Below are positions 24,601 to 37,430 of a stretch of 64,000 nucleotides of DNA, piece by piece. Origin of the DNA: Heliopora coerulea (Eukaryota; Cnidaria; Anthozoa; Scleralcyonacea; Helioporidae); the NCBI GenBank assembly GCA_030142905.1, contig JASJOG010000176.1, forward strand, positions 584,501-648,500, read 5' to 3'. The stretch's first letter is position 1, and each line of letters begins with the position of its first letter. The notes below the pieces were generated by a model. It was not told the origin of the DNA. It saw only the letters and a program-made list of their open reading frames with translations, and did not search any database. The translations under genes and the position numbers were made by a program.

Positions 24601-25387
24601 AAAATGAAATCATTCTTGACTAAACTAATTGCTGTCAAACACTTCCCATATCCCAAGGTTGCCACTTATCAAATGTACCTGCTGCAAGGATTTGAACAAT
24701 CATTCAAAATTCTTTGCATGAGTCAAACTACACGCAAGTATTAGAAGAAACTATATCACAAGAAAACTAGAGACAGGAAACTTAAGATATCCCACGATAA
24801 CGTAATGCATAACTAATAACGAGATTTCTTTGTTCGGTCATTTAACTGAGGTCAAATGCAATCAAGTGAAGTTTGCAAAACCTGATCCTGCAAGACTGCG
24901 GATCGTGCAGTACCTAATAAACTACTTCTGATAGAAATATCATGGATAGTTCAGTTGATAAACAAGGTGAGATTAAGCGTATCTAAGGCACAATTCCTTT
25001 TATGAACATGTTCCTGAAAACGTTGCCAGTAGCTGTGGCGAACGAGTGGGTATTAGGATGGCTATTGAAGTTTGGTGTTCAACCACCACGAAGTCGCAAA
25101 ACATGTTTTCTGCAGACAGATACTGATGGATAGTTGTCAACTAAACAGTATGCTAACTACAGCACTAAAACAAGTATGGTCACTGCTAGGTCAAAACATC
25201 TTACCGCATGAACACTTCTTGGGTCTTTCTGCCAAGCTTCGTACATTTCCTCGACATAATTACTGTTTGTCCCATTCGCAAAAGGTTCCGCTGCCAGCGT
25301 TTTCTGCGGCTTTGCACATAGCCTTTGGGATAATAAATGCCAAGACGATCTGTAAAAATTCTTCGCTAGTTTCCCTGATTTATACAT
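13869..25387 (-). CDS. OGDH: 2-oxoglutarate dehydrogenase E1 component, 5' ten exons
   Basis: This is the thiamine-dependent E1 subunit of the mitochondrial 2-oxoglutarate dehydrogenase complex. Exons in reading order are 25205-25387, 20494-20697, 19771-19873, 17782-17838, 17030-17133, 16530-16587, 15878-15974, 14591-14654, 14243-14416 and 13869-13977. Every junction keeps phase, giving about 384 codons. Recognisable parts are a basic, Ser-rich mitochondrial leader, the conserved [88 protein letters not shown] and VVANPSHLE. Family members are about 1000 residues, so the last 60 percent is missing, including the thiamine-diphosphate GD motif. The intron after the ninth exon starts with GC. 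Exon 4 (about 19 residues) occupies the segment that is alternatively spliced in animals. No frameshift or stop was found in these exons. Confidence 0.93.
21164..21450. repeat. Dispersed foldback-type repeat (copy 1)
   Basis: This sequence, from ATTCATGAAAATAATAC to GCTCAGTTTTTAAATATTAC, returns with changes at 45386-45750 and, inverted, at 48768-48915. It contains an internal inverted GTGCTTTATC pair. It is non-coding and lies within OGDH intron 1. Confidence 0.6.
21451..21512. repeat. (CA)n/(TA)n microsatellite
   Basis: A CA run passes directly into a TA run. More TA runs follow at about 21607-21643, GTAT repeats at about 21765-21800, and TA again at about 21896-21918. Confidence 0.95.
21565..21606 (-). 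ncRNA. Degenerate hammerhead-ribozyme-like motif
   Basis: On the minus strand the order is TTGC, CTGATGA, a weak stem, GAAA, a CTC/GAG stem, TA, then GCAA. TTGC pairs with GCAA as stem I, so the topology is that of a type I hammerhead. Stem II is poor, so activity is doubtful. It is probably a relic of a Penelope-like element tail. Confidence 0.4.
22867..23014 (-). other. Unassigned candidate exon inside OGDH intron 1
   Basis: A minus-strand open stretch, [17 protein letters not shown] through [12 protein letters not shown], is preceded by TTTTGTTTTCAAAAG (acceptor-like) and followed by GTAAGG (donor-like). It looks more protein-like than its surroundings, but I do not recognise the family and it does not correspond to OGDH. 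It may be an exon of a nested or relocated gene. Boundaries are uncertain by several bases. Confidence 0.35.
23692..23776. repeat. Long hairpin with two nested perfect stems
   Basis: A 17-bp outer stem (TGAGAGTAGTTATCTAA with its complement) encloses a GAAGGCCCTT/AAGGGCCTTC stem. CGAAACG follows the inner stem, as in hammerhead-type element tails, but no CTGATGA is present. It lies in OGDH intron 1. Confidence 0.6.
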
Positions 25388-25877
25388 TGTCTAGTCTCTA
25401 ACCACGTAGGGTTTTTAAACGTTCGAAAATCAAGTGGTCTTAGTATCACTGTCTTTACTTGCAACTTCACTATAGCAAAATAGACTTGGGAATGGAAAAA
25501 CATTAAAAGCATCTAAACGTCGTCGAAAATACTTCTTGATTTTATCAAAAATTCCAAGAGCAGTGTGCCTGCTGTCACTTTTGTCCAAGGACAAAACTGG
25601 ATAACAACAATATTACGCCTTCCTGTAGCGACGATCGCCCAATTTCACACAAATACGAAGTATTTCATCTGCTTCCCAGCTCAGTAAACACAACCTTTGC
25701 GTGATGTTTCGTTGCATTTACGCAAATTACGATTGTTACGCAAATTCCCGAACACCTCACGTGGAATTCCGTATCCACCCGATTATCCGAACCAGTCCTT
25801 TTCAAGCACATTTTCCCATTCATTTACTTATTTCCTGAGAAAATCCTAAGTTCTGATCGAGAGATGGGACTTTAAAT
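25388..25877. promoter_or_regulatory. Putative shared divergent promoter of OGDH and POLB
   Basis: Only 490 bp separate the two start codons, which point away from each other. Both promoters and 5' UTRs must lie here if transcription starts next to the coding exons. I see no convincing TATA box. That the two genes share elements is an inference from position. Confidence 0.55.
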
Positions 25878-28800
25878 ATGAGCAAACGAAAGCGTGAGGA
25901 GGATGTGCCAAATGCTGAATTTTGCAATATTTTAAACGGTGAGACAGTGGGAAGAATAATATAATATAATGCAGAAGAATGAATTGAGTTGAAGCATCCA
26001 TTTTCATTACTTAGAATTGGCTGAATACGAAAGAAATGTGAACCGACAGATTCATAAATATAATGCCTACAGGTAAAGAGTATGCATACATTGACATGCG
26101 GGTAAACAAAACATCAAACATACTTTTAATAATATATAAGCGCAGGCAATGACATCCAGAAGTGTCGTGACAATTTGTGATCTATACCATGTACATGACA
26201 TTATGCCACGCAAGATTTTTCCTATTGTGAAATGACATTATTTATATTTTAATCTATAACTGTGACGAGATGCAAGAGCTGATTTATGTTATAAGGTGAT
26301 TTTTTTTTTTTTTTTTTTTTGTTTTTTTCCTAGGTTTAAACCAGTTCACTCTAAGCTTGAAATTCTCTCCCCAGGTTTTTGACATGAGAGGATGTAAGGA
26401 GGGGAGGGGAAAGTGAGTGAAGAAAGTGTCCTTGACTAGATACAACACCCTGTAGCCATGGAGTGCAATTTAGTAGCTAGAGTGTAAAGGGTATAGTTGA
26501 TTTAACATGCGGGAAACAATGATGGATTTGACTATTGGTAAAAATTGTGATAAACAGCACATTTTGCAGGATGACATTGACAATTGCAAGCTTGATTTTT
26601 TAATCATTATTTGCCAAAGGCAAAGTGAATATTATTTAATAACATTCACAAATCCTAAGGTGAATAACTGTTTTAGTATAATTATACAGGTGATTATATG
26701 AAAGAAATTAGTGAATTAGCACTTCTACTGTAAAATCTCCTCAACAACATTTACATGCAAGGTACTGTAGCTGCCATCTTGCTTCTAAGCCTTTACTGTC
26801 ATATCCACCTGTAGGTGAATATCAGGATTTATTATATAACTTTTTGGTCAATCACCATAGAGGATTTTCAGTAATCACCTGTATAATTATACTATAACTA
26901 ATTAAAACATTGAGATGTTGATTCTGCTGAGAGACAGGCCTTGTTATGTCAAACAGGTTATTTAAAATCATTTGAAATGTTCTCAAATTATTCATAAGAC
27001 TAGTTACTGTACCATACCATCTTTTCTTTATCTTCTTATTTTCCCCTTTCACCACTTCCTCTATGCAAAATGGAACCTCATGAATTGAATGATATTTACT
27101 AAACACATGAAGCACATCACCAGGCTAAAGAGTGTATGGATCTCATAGTCCCCTACTCCCTCGTGTTCCTATGTATAATATGTCATATATGTCTTTATTG
27201 TATTCTATAAAAGGTTACACTAACAGTAATAACTTCTGTGTCTTTATTTACTGTGGGAAAATATAACTCATCTAGTTAGAGGGTGCTTAAGATGTTTATT
27301 ATTTTATAAGTTATATTATTAAATATTTATGATTGAATGGTCATAATAATAATTAACACACAGTTTTTACCCTTTAGAAAAGCTGCTGCAGTTTTAGGTA
27401 AACATCCAACCAAACTTACAAGTGGAAGTGAAGCCAAAAAGCTGGTAATTATAAACATTAACTGGTAAAGTTAGAGATAAACAAGGCTCATTTTCCCATG
27501 TATAAATAATAATCGAAATGCACCCTTCTTGACAAATGAGAAGAGAAATTTTGTACCAATAGCAAAACAATTAAATAAATTTTTTTCCTTGACCTAACAG
27601 CATTTAATATCTTCCCCTACACCCCAAAATTTCAATGCCCAACCAATTGATTACAACACAAGTTTAACTACTTTGTATGCCCTCATATTTAATATTTATA
27701 TTAAATTAATTCAACATGATAAAAATGTTTGTTGGTGCTGGAAAATAATGAAAATGTTGAATTTTACTTTCAATTGATACCAATTTCAATTCAAGTACAG
27801 TCTGCTGTATTAAGCTATAGTACCAAGGTTGCAGTTGCATTATGAGAGGAGCCATGAAGCATACCTGTATATTAGTAATTTCTTTTTCCCAGTAGAAAAA
27901 TATAGAAGACTCATACCCTGTGGACCATGTCTGGCCTAGGTTAATACTAAAAAAACAGAGAATTTACATGACATGTATAGGCTTTGTTAGAAGTTATTAT
28001 GATGATGAGCTACTGTATGTTACATTAAACTTGTCATTAATTTTTGGGCACATTAGTTCATGCATGGAAATAGTAAAGCATTTACTGTTTATTTTAAGAA
28101 ACTGCATTGTACAAAAGTTTATCATATTTAGTTTTTGGGGGTTTTCTTTTGTGCTATAGCCTGGAATTGGGGAAAAGATTGCCAAAAAGCTGGATGAATA
28201 CTTAGAAACAGGCAAACTTGACAAGTTAGAAAAGGTGAATAATTCATAGTACTGGTATATTGCATACTGGTAGTTAAAATTTGGTAGTCAATGTGCATAA
28301 TCCTATCAAACCCAAGTACCATTAATAATTATTATGATGTACAGTGTACACTTAGAAACTCTAACTAACAATGGTGTTATTGTTACTTATTTTTTGCTCA
28401 ATTTTAGATTCGAGGTGATGACAGTACCAAAGCTATTAATTTACTGATGCAAGTTTCTGGAATTGGGTAAGCCTCGAAGCTCCTGTCTGGATTATTCTGG
28501 ACCAAAAACATGCCACTTAACCCATTAAGGGGGAAGTGCCTCACTTTGCTGATCAAAAAATAAAATCATTTGGCATTGTCCAGAAGAAAATTCTGAAGTG
28601 CACCCCTGAAATATCACTGGCATTCTTAGTACATTTAAGGAGTCAGCACATGTTGTGAGAGATTGGATTTATTGGTTTATTACTTTTCTCCTTTCTTTCA
28701 TTTTTTTGATAAGTTGTTCATTGACTGATGATTTCATTGACTGAAGGCTTATTTATTATTTTTTTTTGCCATTATATTTTAATAGACCTGCAGCTGCAAA

Positions 28801-31800
28801 GAAGTTTTTTGATGATGGAATAAAAACCATTGAAGGTGATGCACGAGTGCTGTACTGTATAAATTATTATATTAATTATTTTATTGTTTATATGCAGTCT
28901 CAGAAACAATTTGTAGTTTTCTCTCAGGCATTCCCTATCTGGATTTTCTGCTGCCTATACATGCATGAATCACAGTTATCCCTGAATCAGGGATTATGAG
29001 GTGTGCAGCTTGTTTTGAATATTTTATAACTTTTACATGAAGATATATTACTATAAAGTAAAAGTACCTTTATTTATACTGGATAACCCAATCAGCTAAC
29101 TGAGCTGTTCTCCCTTGAGGTCCAACAAGGGCCACTGCTCATGGGTCCAGTGCTACTACGGGAGGAAACCAGTGTACCCAGAGAAACCTTACGATGCTTA
29201 ATTGAGTCAAACTGGACAACATTCTTCTCACATGTAACCAGGGTAACTTTAATCAGATAACTGCACAGAGTTGGAATTGAACCCTAGTCACAGTTGTGGT
29301 GAGAGACTCATACACTACCACTGTGCCACCAGCAACCCTCTGATTCACATGCTCTGATTCTATGCTGATTGACATGTGTAATGAAAACACGTATTGACTT
29401 ACATATGTCCAGAGTTTACTTTACCCAGTTCTCTGCTGTGCTAACATGTTACATAGCCTTACCATTGTCTGCTTAGTCATAAGTAACCAATGCAAAGCCA
29501 GTACCTTGTCACTCAAATTTGGTTTTCTGCCAGGGGTTTTTTTTGGTAATTGTCAAATATCTGACCAGTATTTTGTGTTCTGTTCATTTTTATGCAGATT
29601 TAAAAAAAGTAAAAGACCAGCTGAATCATCACCAGAAAATTGGACTTAAGTAAGTTGAACACATGTCTCAAAATGTTTTTGAAGAGTGAGCTTACTGTAC
29701 AAAATGAAGCAGTGAACTTAAGATACCATAGGGTATAGAATTTGTTATAATAGTGTGTTTTTACTTTCATGGACAAAACTTCAGAGGGGACAGCTCAATA
29801 AGCTACCTACCAGTTGCTTTTGAGAAGGCTAGTTAAGGTATTTACTGTAGTTAGTTATGAATAGTGGTGGCACCAGGAATTCTCTGATGCAGGGGCTAAC
29901 ATCCCCAACAGGAGGGCTAAATGAGAAGGGACAAGACCATGTCCCTTTTATAATTTCCTCATTTGAAGATCTAAGATATCATCTTATTTTTCAGAAGAAC
30001 TGTCTAGGAACAGTTTACTTTAGGATTTGACTTCAAGAGAAGAGTCCAGTGTCTTTCTTGACTAAACCAATAACAAGTTGTCATAGTTTGTACAGTATAT
30101 AAATATGTAATTATAATCATTGAAAATTCCCCAATAAATTGTTAATTTTTACCTGAAGAGGAATAAGGTTCCTGTAGCCCCCCTGTGGCACTACCCCTGG
30201 TTATGAAATAACTTTAACAATGTACTGATGTATTACAGTAAATTATTACAAACCATTACAGTGCACTAGACAAACACTTGTGTTTTTGACACTTTCTCAA
30301 AATCAGAATAGTCAGAAGCAAAATTTAGAAGACAAACAAATTTTAAAGTACTTTGTGTGGCTCCTCTTGTGTTGGAGGACAGGATAAGTGGTGATGTTGC
30401 CTGTCACCCTAAAACCTGGCCTAGTCTATCATCTGTTGTCTAAAATCTTCCCTATCTTTGAAGGTGATCTTAATTTCTTGCTGTTATTTAAACAATACAG
30501 TATCTGCAACTTGTAAATTTCTACTGACGTGTTTCTTATTTTATGAAATAACCATTTATCACTTTTCATTCATCATTTTTATTTGTTGTTTACTGCACAA
30601 TGATTGTTAATTATTAAACATTAATTAATAATAACCAAATGTTAATTATTATTTCTGATTATTTATTATTTACTATTAGTTATGTATTATGTATTTTTAT
30701 TATTTACTTATTTACTATTGGTTATATGTAGTTTGTGGTGGTTTATTTTTAATAGTTTATCATTTATTATTAATTTTAAATATTATGATTTAATACTTCT
30801 TGTTTATTTATTTTGTAACTATTTATCTATCAACTCCTGTTTACTATTTGGTTTTTTGGGACTTTTTTTTTTTATGGGTTAAAATAATTTTTTAGGTACT
30901 TCAGTGAATTTCAGCAAAGAATTCCAAGGCCTGAAATGTTACAGCATCAGGTACACGGATTACCTAAAGTTGCCAATTGTTGTTTTTCACGGTTAATAAC
31001 AGTAACTCTTATTCATACGTGCATATATACATCCAGACCTAATTCATACAGTATATACCGAAATTTAGACCGATCAACTGGCCGACATAAAGACAACAGA
31101 TTGACAGACAGGCAGACAGACCTATATCTGAAATATGAATAGAATACTGCACAGATAGTGATAAATAAGGTAAAAAGTTAAAAGGTTGATAACTGCCGTG
31201 ACTGATCTCAAAGAATATCAAATCGATTACGGCAGTTATCAAACTTTTAACTTTCTACCTTAGACAGACCTATAGATCAATATACATGTACATTGAAATT
31301 GGTTTAATTGTATTTTAATAGACGTTTCTTCTGGCCGAAATTGCAAAAGTGGACGAGAGCTATCGAGCAGAGATTTGTGGAAGTTTTAGACGAGGTAGTA
31401 TTCACGAAATAAATTAAGATAAATTCGGCGCACATCCATTTTCTGGAACTATTTTTGGTTAAAGTTCACGTTATGGTTTGGAACCGTACTTGATGACGAT
31501 ACGGAAGATTGGAATATTTCAAACCACCATAAACTGCTGTTCATTCGATAATATCTCTTTCCCGTCCAAAGAAAGGCTTTTACTATCTCGCACTGACTAA
31601 CGCCAGACGATTTTTAACACTCGCAAAGGGAGACATGCGGTGACGAAAAGATGAGGGTACTCACGTTTGACGGCTGTAGAGCGATGATCACGGTAAAGAA
31701 ATCAGCAGATGCATTTTCGATTTAATGCTATCAAGGTGGTAAGGTTGGTTTGTAAGCACACTTTATGTATTCTCTGGCCAATTTGCGAAGGCAAACAGTA

Positions 31801-34387
31801 CCAGGTACGTAGGGGATCTTGGGTGATGGACCCCGCTTTCAGGGAGCTCACCGCCGTAGTCAGTTATACCCGTATCTCTTCAGTCAGTTGGAATGAAGTC
31901 ATAAAATATATTTAATTGGGTTATAAATACAACTTAAAGTTGTAGTCTTGCTCGGTGAATTGAACTTGCCTCATACAACAAACTTTAAAACTCATGATTT
32001 TGCTGGTAAGGGGCCTGGAATTTCCTCAAACATAAAGTACATTTTATATATACTGTAACTTCAACAGTTATAATAGAACTAGCCGCTGCAAACAGCATTT
32101 CGACGCATGAAGTCTAGCATATTTGCCACTGGTAAACGCTATCATGCACTTAGTAGCTGTCACACTTGCATTTAGGGATGCTTAAATTTTATGAACAAAT
32201 ATGACCTGTAGCAGCAAATTTGTGTGCTGCATGTCCAACAGTGTGATTCTTGCTATCCAGAAGACTCTGAAGAAAACTTTTCTTTTGTCCTTTCAAGGGA
32301 AACCGAGTAGTGGCGATATCGACTTGTTAATCTGCCATCCTTCTTTTACATCGCAGACAAAGGAGAAGAAACAGGTATTACGTTAGTTGAAAAAGAATAA
32401 AACAAACCGAACGCGTTATTTTTTGAAATTGTTGGCTGATAATGGTTTTCGGTCTAACGTTAGTTAAGCGTGTAAAACTTGGTAAGATCTTAAATCTATA
32501 ATCTTTAAAATTATTTACCTACAGGATTCTATCAACTTAAAACAACTGATTTACAAAGAAGCCGTGCATGATTAAGTTGCAAAAAAAGAAAGGAGGAACT
32601 GAATATAAAAAACAACTGCAAGAGATTATGTATACAAGAACAACATTGATAAGATTAGTGAGTACACAAGTTTCAAAGAATCAGTCAAGGGGAGTGGTGG
32701 TCTTCATTATGTCTTTAAAAGAAGACGAAGACTTAGTACGTCGCAGTTCACAAGGTAACTCACTCGGTAATTTGGGCCATCATATCTAACACTCCTTTTT
32801 AGGCATTCTTTTGTCGGACGAGGAATATGAAATTCGTGAGGGGAGCCTCACTCGGATTGTAAAGGGTCGTTTTATATAACGCAGTAAACGTAGCAGAAAG
32901 ACATTCAAGTTCAAGACCATTTTTAATTATGTACATTAATATGGCCTTCCGCTCAGCTCTTCTTTTCTCAAAAATGTTTTCCAACCCAAGCGAGACATCA
33001 GTTTTACCGAACTCTCTTTTTCATCTGCAAATGTTTAGCTACAAATGATCTAAATGATTCGAAGAATTTCTGAAATTGTTGAAACGCTCCGTGAATAGTA
33101 ACTATTTGTAAAAACTTACTGGTATAAGGGTCCATTGACTCGATAATGATGGTCGTATATGATTATTCGTCCTGGGTTATGTAATGTTGTCTCAAGGATA
33201 CAATTCCTACTTTCGATTTGCTCACTAATGTCCCAACACGTCCGGAAAACTCAAGTGAGTTAATCGGACATATCAGACGAAACGATCGTATCCGAAAATC
33301 GTATCGTGTAAATGTTCCTTAATGGAAATACTGCAATCTGATTACACGTAGTTGGGCCACTCTATCAAATGGTCGATGAGTAGGGAATACGAGTGTCCGG
33401 AAGGTACTGATGAGTATATGCAGGACGATGAAAACAGGATTTGTATTTACATTAACTCTATGGTTATACTTCACTGCCCTTGTCAACTTAGAAGAAATTT
33501 TGATCTTTTAGTCAAATAGTATTCTTGTATTTATTATATTAAATAAGTATATTTTTCACTTGAAAATAAAGATTCACGTCTGAAAACTAATTTCACGCAC
33601 AAGTTTTCTTTTCATTTCGCGCTTGAGAAACTGTTTTATTTTCTTTTCCGAAAAAACTCATTTTCGTAAAAAGCCCGTATATTTTAACTTTAGTGACTTT
33701 ACTTTGTATTGAGAATTCCTCTTATTTTTTTTGAGGACTTGGTTTTGAAAAGAATTGTTGAACATCTAAAAAACAAAAACTACATCACGGATACACTGTC
33801 GCAAGGAGACCTTAAATTTATGGTATGTTTTTAAATAACATTGTTATGCCTGTACAGTTTTCCTCTGCCACAAATATGCAGAAACAATGAAGTTACTACC
33901 ACTTCTGTGACAAAACTAGAAAAGGCTAAGATTTTGTTTGTTGATCGATTTCCTTTCTTTGTGAAATTAGGGAGTTTGCATGTTAACCACTGGAGAAGGG
34001 AAGAGGGATTCAGATCAGCTGCACAGACGACTGGATATTCGGTGAAGGAAAATAAATTTGAATTACATATTAAGAGTAAAACATATTGACTAGGATGAGA
34101 AGAAACTGTGTTGTGGTCATTTGTGGTGTGATGTGTGCGTTTATTTCAATTCTGTTTGCTTTAGGTTAATTCCTGAAGATCAGTACTATTGTGGAGTCTT
34201 ATAATTCACTGGAAGTGACGAATTCAATCGTCTGATGAGACAACAAGCTTTAGAAAAAGGATTTACTCTGAATGAATACAGTATAAGGTACCACAAAAGT
34301 GACTTGTAAAAAATGAACAAGTGAACTTAAACTATCATTACATTTGTCAAATTTTCTTTCTTTGATGTAGACTTGTTGGAACCACGG
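25878..34387 (+). CDS. POLB: DNA polymerase beta, fourteen exons, nonsense codon in exon 13
   Basis: This is the base-excision-repair polymerase with an N-terminal dRP lyase and an X-family polymerase fold. Exons are 25878-25938, 26015-26072, 27378-27444, 28160-28234, 28408-28466, 28786-28835, 29598-29649, 30896-30950, 31322-31394, 32298-32374, 33736-33822, 33971-34041, 34165-34287 and 34371-34387, all GT-AG and in phase. Seen are [11 protein letters not shown], the helix-hairpin-helix [15 protein letters not shown] with the lyase lysine, GSFRRG, the paired catalytic aspartates in SSGDIDLL and the third in HRRLDIRLIP. TAA at 34202-34204 replaces the tyrosine of the GVLYFTGSD segment (Tyr271 in human), so the product would end before the thumb is complete. 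The final exon (about 27 residues) was not found before the repeats that follow. The gene may be a pseudogene or null allele, or the stop may be a sequence error. Confidence 0.93.
29055..29340 (-). repeat. tRNA-derived SINE-like repeat in POLB intron 6
   Basis: On the minus strand it starts with a tRNA-like head (GGTGGCACAGTGGTAGTG as A box, GGTTCAATTCC as B box). A body follows, with GTTGTCCAGTTTGACTC and CACTGGACCCATGAG, and an A-rich tail. A truncated relative in the other orientation lies at about 38590-38890. Confidence 0.65.
31040..31262. repeat. Dispersed repeat ending in a hairpin
   Basis: The segment contains GATAACTGCCGTGACTGATC and, inverted nearby, GGCAGTTATCAAACTTTTAAC. A diverged relative lies at about 52165-52510. 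Short conceptual translations of the two copies are alike only because the DNA is related. It lies in POLB intron 8. Confidence 0.5.
33128..33318. mobile_element. MITE of the ACACGATACGAT-ended family (copy B)
   Basis: The right end reads AATCGTATCGTGTAAATG, and the left end is a decayed inverted copy containing TGGTCGTATATGATTATTCG. It is related to copies at 6403-6585 and 58155-58338. It lies in POLB intron 10 and is non-coding. Confidence 0.5.
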
Positions 34388-34561
34388 GTGAGTATCTATC
34401 ATTTAGGCCTAAGTTTTAATGTGATAAGTTGTTGTTCGTCTTTAGTAGAAATTATGAAAGTGATAGCGTAGAAAACTTAATCTGCTTACATTTTAAAATT
34501 GTAGCTCGCTGGTCGTGTGAAAGAAGTGCTAACGGATGATCATTGTGTGTAAATACGTTGA

Positions 34562-34582
34562 GAAAAAAAAAATAATAATAAT

Positions 34583-34642
<60 letters not shown>

Positions 34643-34698
34643 AAGAACGAGGAGTAGGAGGAGTAGGAGGAGGAGGAGTAGTAGTAGTAGAAGTAAGG
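34562..34698. repeat. Purine-rich trinucleotide microsatellite (AAT, AAG, AGG, GTA)
   Basis: Runs of AAT pass into AAG and then GGA/GTA repeats. A related GTA/GAA array with the same strand bias lies at 37592-37768, on the other side of the Penelope-like element. The element may therefore have entered one pre-existing array. Confidence 0.95.
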
Positions 34699-34901
34699 TA
34701 AATGGTTTGAACCTGGGAGAATCGTGACATGTTTGAGGAAGTTGATCGTCCAGGTTAGTGTAGTCTTGAGAAAGACTGTTGGTTGAAGTGACTGACGTTT
34801 CGACAGCCTTAGCGGCGGTCATCTTCAGAGTCAAAAGGAGAGTAAATGTCAGGTTCGCCTGTATTTGTATCTGGCTCGTGCGTCATAAGTGGGCGGTCGT
34901 A

Positions 34902-35869
34902 TTAGTCATGGAGGTGTAATAGTTGGTGAGAAACAATGGGTGTGGTTGTGTAGGCGTTAATTATCAGTTTGTCGAAGTGTAAGTCTATTGGCTGCTCGCA
35001 CGTTTGACTTTGTGAATTAGTCGTTTGTAAGGTCCCGGTAATTGTTGTGATCGGTTTAATGGATTTTGTTCTAAGTTCGTATACCAGCTTTCTAGTGTGA
35101 GTCGCTGTTTTTAGTTGGTGCTGTACGTAATGCATTTTGCCGATTCCCAATCAATGTTGTGTTTGGTTTGTCGGTGGTGTTCGGCAATGTGGTTGGTTTT
35201 GTCTCCGTTTTTTGTCGCTCGTTTGTGTTCTGTGAGTCATATATTTAAGTTTCTGCTAGTCTCACCTATATAAGTGGCTTGGCAGTCGGAGCAATTAATT
35301 TTGTATACTGCACCTTGTCTTTCGTGTGGTTGTTCTCTGTCCTTAACGTTAGTCAGTACATGTCGTAAAGTTGTGATCGGTTTGTGCGCTACTCGTATGT
35401 TGTATGGTCGTAAGATACGCGAGATAATCTCAGACGTACCTTTTATGTAGGGTATCGTTGCTGTAGTTGTTGTCAGGCTGTTGTTTTCGTCGCGTTCATT
35501 GTCTTTGTAAGTGTTAAGTTTGATGAAGTTAGAGTTATAGTTGTTTTTGTCGAAAACCCATTGTAAATAGTCATTTTCTTGGCGTAGAGCGTCGGGTGAG
35601 TTACAAATGAGTTGTGCGCGTCTCGTCAATGCTTTGATGGTGGTAGCTTTGTGTGAGGTTGGATTGTACGATGATTGGTCCAGTAGTCTGTCAGTATGCG
35701 TTGGTTTCCTGTAGACAGTGGTCTGTAGTTTGTTATTGTCACGACTTACCAAACAGTCTAGGAACGGAATAGCTCCGTGTTCTTCAATCTCTTTAGGTAA
35801 ATTGTATGTGACTGTTCTGTTCGTTAATGTGTTTGTGAAACTTGTCAATCTCGTCTTCGGGTAATGCAG
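34902..35869 (-). pseudogene. Antisense duplicate of the Penelope-like C-terminal half
   Basis: The minus strand encodes the same sequence as 36447-37414, from PKTRLTSFTNTL to YIGETSRN and beyond. Reverse transcriptase motifs A to C are missing. It forms the left arm of the inverted pair and cannot encode a working enzyme alone. Confidence 0.85.
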
Positions 35870-35879
35870 ATCACTCAAG

Positions 35880-37430
35880 AAACTTACTATCGACTCAGGT
35901 GTTCGGTACCGCGATCACCAAAGCTGTACTGACTACCGAAACTTCACAAGCCACAAATACCCATGCGACCTATAGTTTCGTTCTGTGGGTCGCCTACTTA
36001 CGAACTTTCCAAATACTTAACAACCATACTGCAACCACTAACCAACAAGTCACAACATAGACTACAATCGACTGAAACCTTCATCAACAATCTCAAAACA
36101 GTACAAATACCACACAACCACAAGCTAGTGTCTTTTGACGTGAAATCACTGTTTACCAGCATTCCGCTTCAACTAGCGCTAGAATGCACCAAAACTGCCA
36201 TCAACGAATTTACTGACGCACTTCCTTTACCTACAGGGGACATCGTGGAACTACTGGAACTTTGCCTCACATCAACTTACTTTCAATACAACGGTAAACA
36301 CTACAAACAGTTACATGGCACAGCAATGGGCTCACCCATTTCTGTTGTGGTTGCTGAAATTGTAATGCAATCCATGGAGGAACGAGCTCTTGCAACTTAC
36401 AAACACACGTTATCTTTTTGGTTTCGTTACGTTGACGACACGATTACTGCACTACCCGAAGACGAGATTGACAAGTTTCACAAACACATTAACGAACAGA
36501 ACAGTCACATACAATTTACCTAAAGAGATTGAAGAACACGGAGCTATTCCGTTCCTAGACTGTTTGGTAAGTCGTGACAATAACAAACTACAGACCACTG
36601 TCTACAGGAAACCAACGCATACTGACAGACTACTGGACCAATCATCGTACAATCCAACCTCACACAAAGCTACCACCATCAAAGCATTGACGAGACGCGC
36701 ACAACTCATTTGTAACTCACCCGACGCTCTACGCCAAGAAAATGACTATTTACAATGGGTTTTCGACAAAAACAACTATAACTCTAACTTCATCAAACTT
36801 AACACTTACAAAGACAATGAACGCGACGAAAACAACAGCCTGACAACAACTACAGCAACGATACCCTACATAAAAGGTACGTCTGAGATTATCTCGCGTA
36901 TCTTACGACCATACAACATACGAGTAGCGCACAAACCGATCACAACTTTACGACATGTACTGACTAACGTTAAGGACAGAGAACAACCACACGAAAGACA
37001 AGGTGCAGTATACAAAATTAATTGCTCCGACTGCCAAGCCACTTATATAGGTGAGACTAGCAGAAACTTAAATATATGACTCACAGAACACAAACGAGCG
37101 ACAAAAAACGGAGACAAAACCAACCACATTGCCGAACACCACCGACAAACCAAACACAACATTGATTGGGAATCGGCAAAATGCATTACGTACAGCACCA
37201 ACTAAAAACAGCGACTCACACTAGAAAGCTGGTATACGAACTTAGAACAAAATCCATTAAACCGATCACAACAATTACCGGGACCTTACAAACGACTAAT
37301 TCACAAAGTCAAACGTGCGAGCAGCCAATAGACTTACACTTCGACAAACTGATAATTAACGCCTACACAACCACACCCATTGTTTCTCACCAACTATTAC
37401 ACCTCCATGACTAATACGACCGCCCACTTA
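35880..37430 (+). pseudogene. Penelope-like reverse transcriptase and GIY-YIG endonuclease
   Basis: Motifs in order are RPIVSFCGSPTYELSKYL, SFDVKSLFTSIP (motif A with catalytic Asp), GTAMGSPISVVVAEIVMQ (motif B) and FRYVDDT (motif C). A one-base frameshift follows near 36515. Then come IPFLDCLVSRD, VYRKPTHTDRLL, a thumb-like region, and a GIY-YIG-type segment with CSDCQATYIGETSRN. Directly after RNLNI a TGA stands where related elements have arginine, consistent with CpG decay. Further stops follow to about 37430. The element appears recent by arm identity, yet is already coding-defective; the frameshift and TGA are shared by both arms. Confidence 0.88.

Noticed and set aside
34785..34840. 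Full hammerhead ribozyme at the ends of the 36-kb Penelope-like element
   Set aside because: The sequence reads CTGAAGATGA, not CTGATGA, before the hairpin and GAAAC, so the core is not satisfied in either arm.
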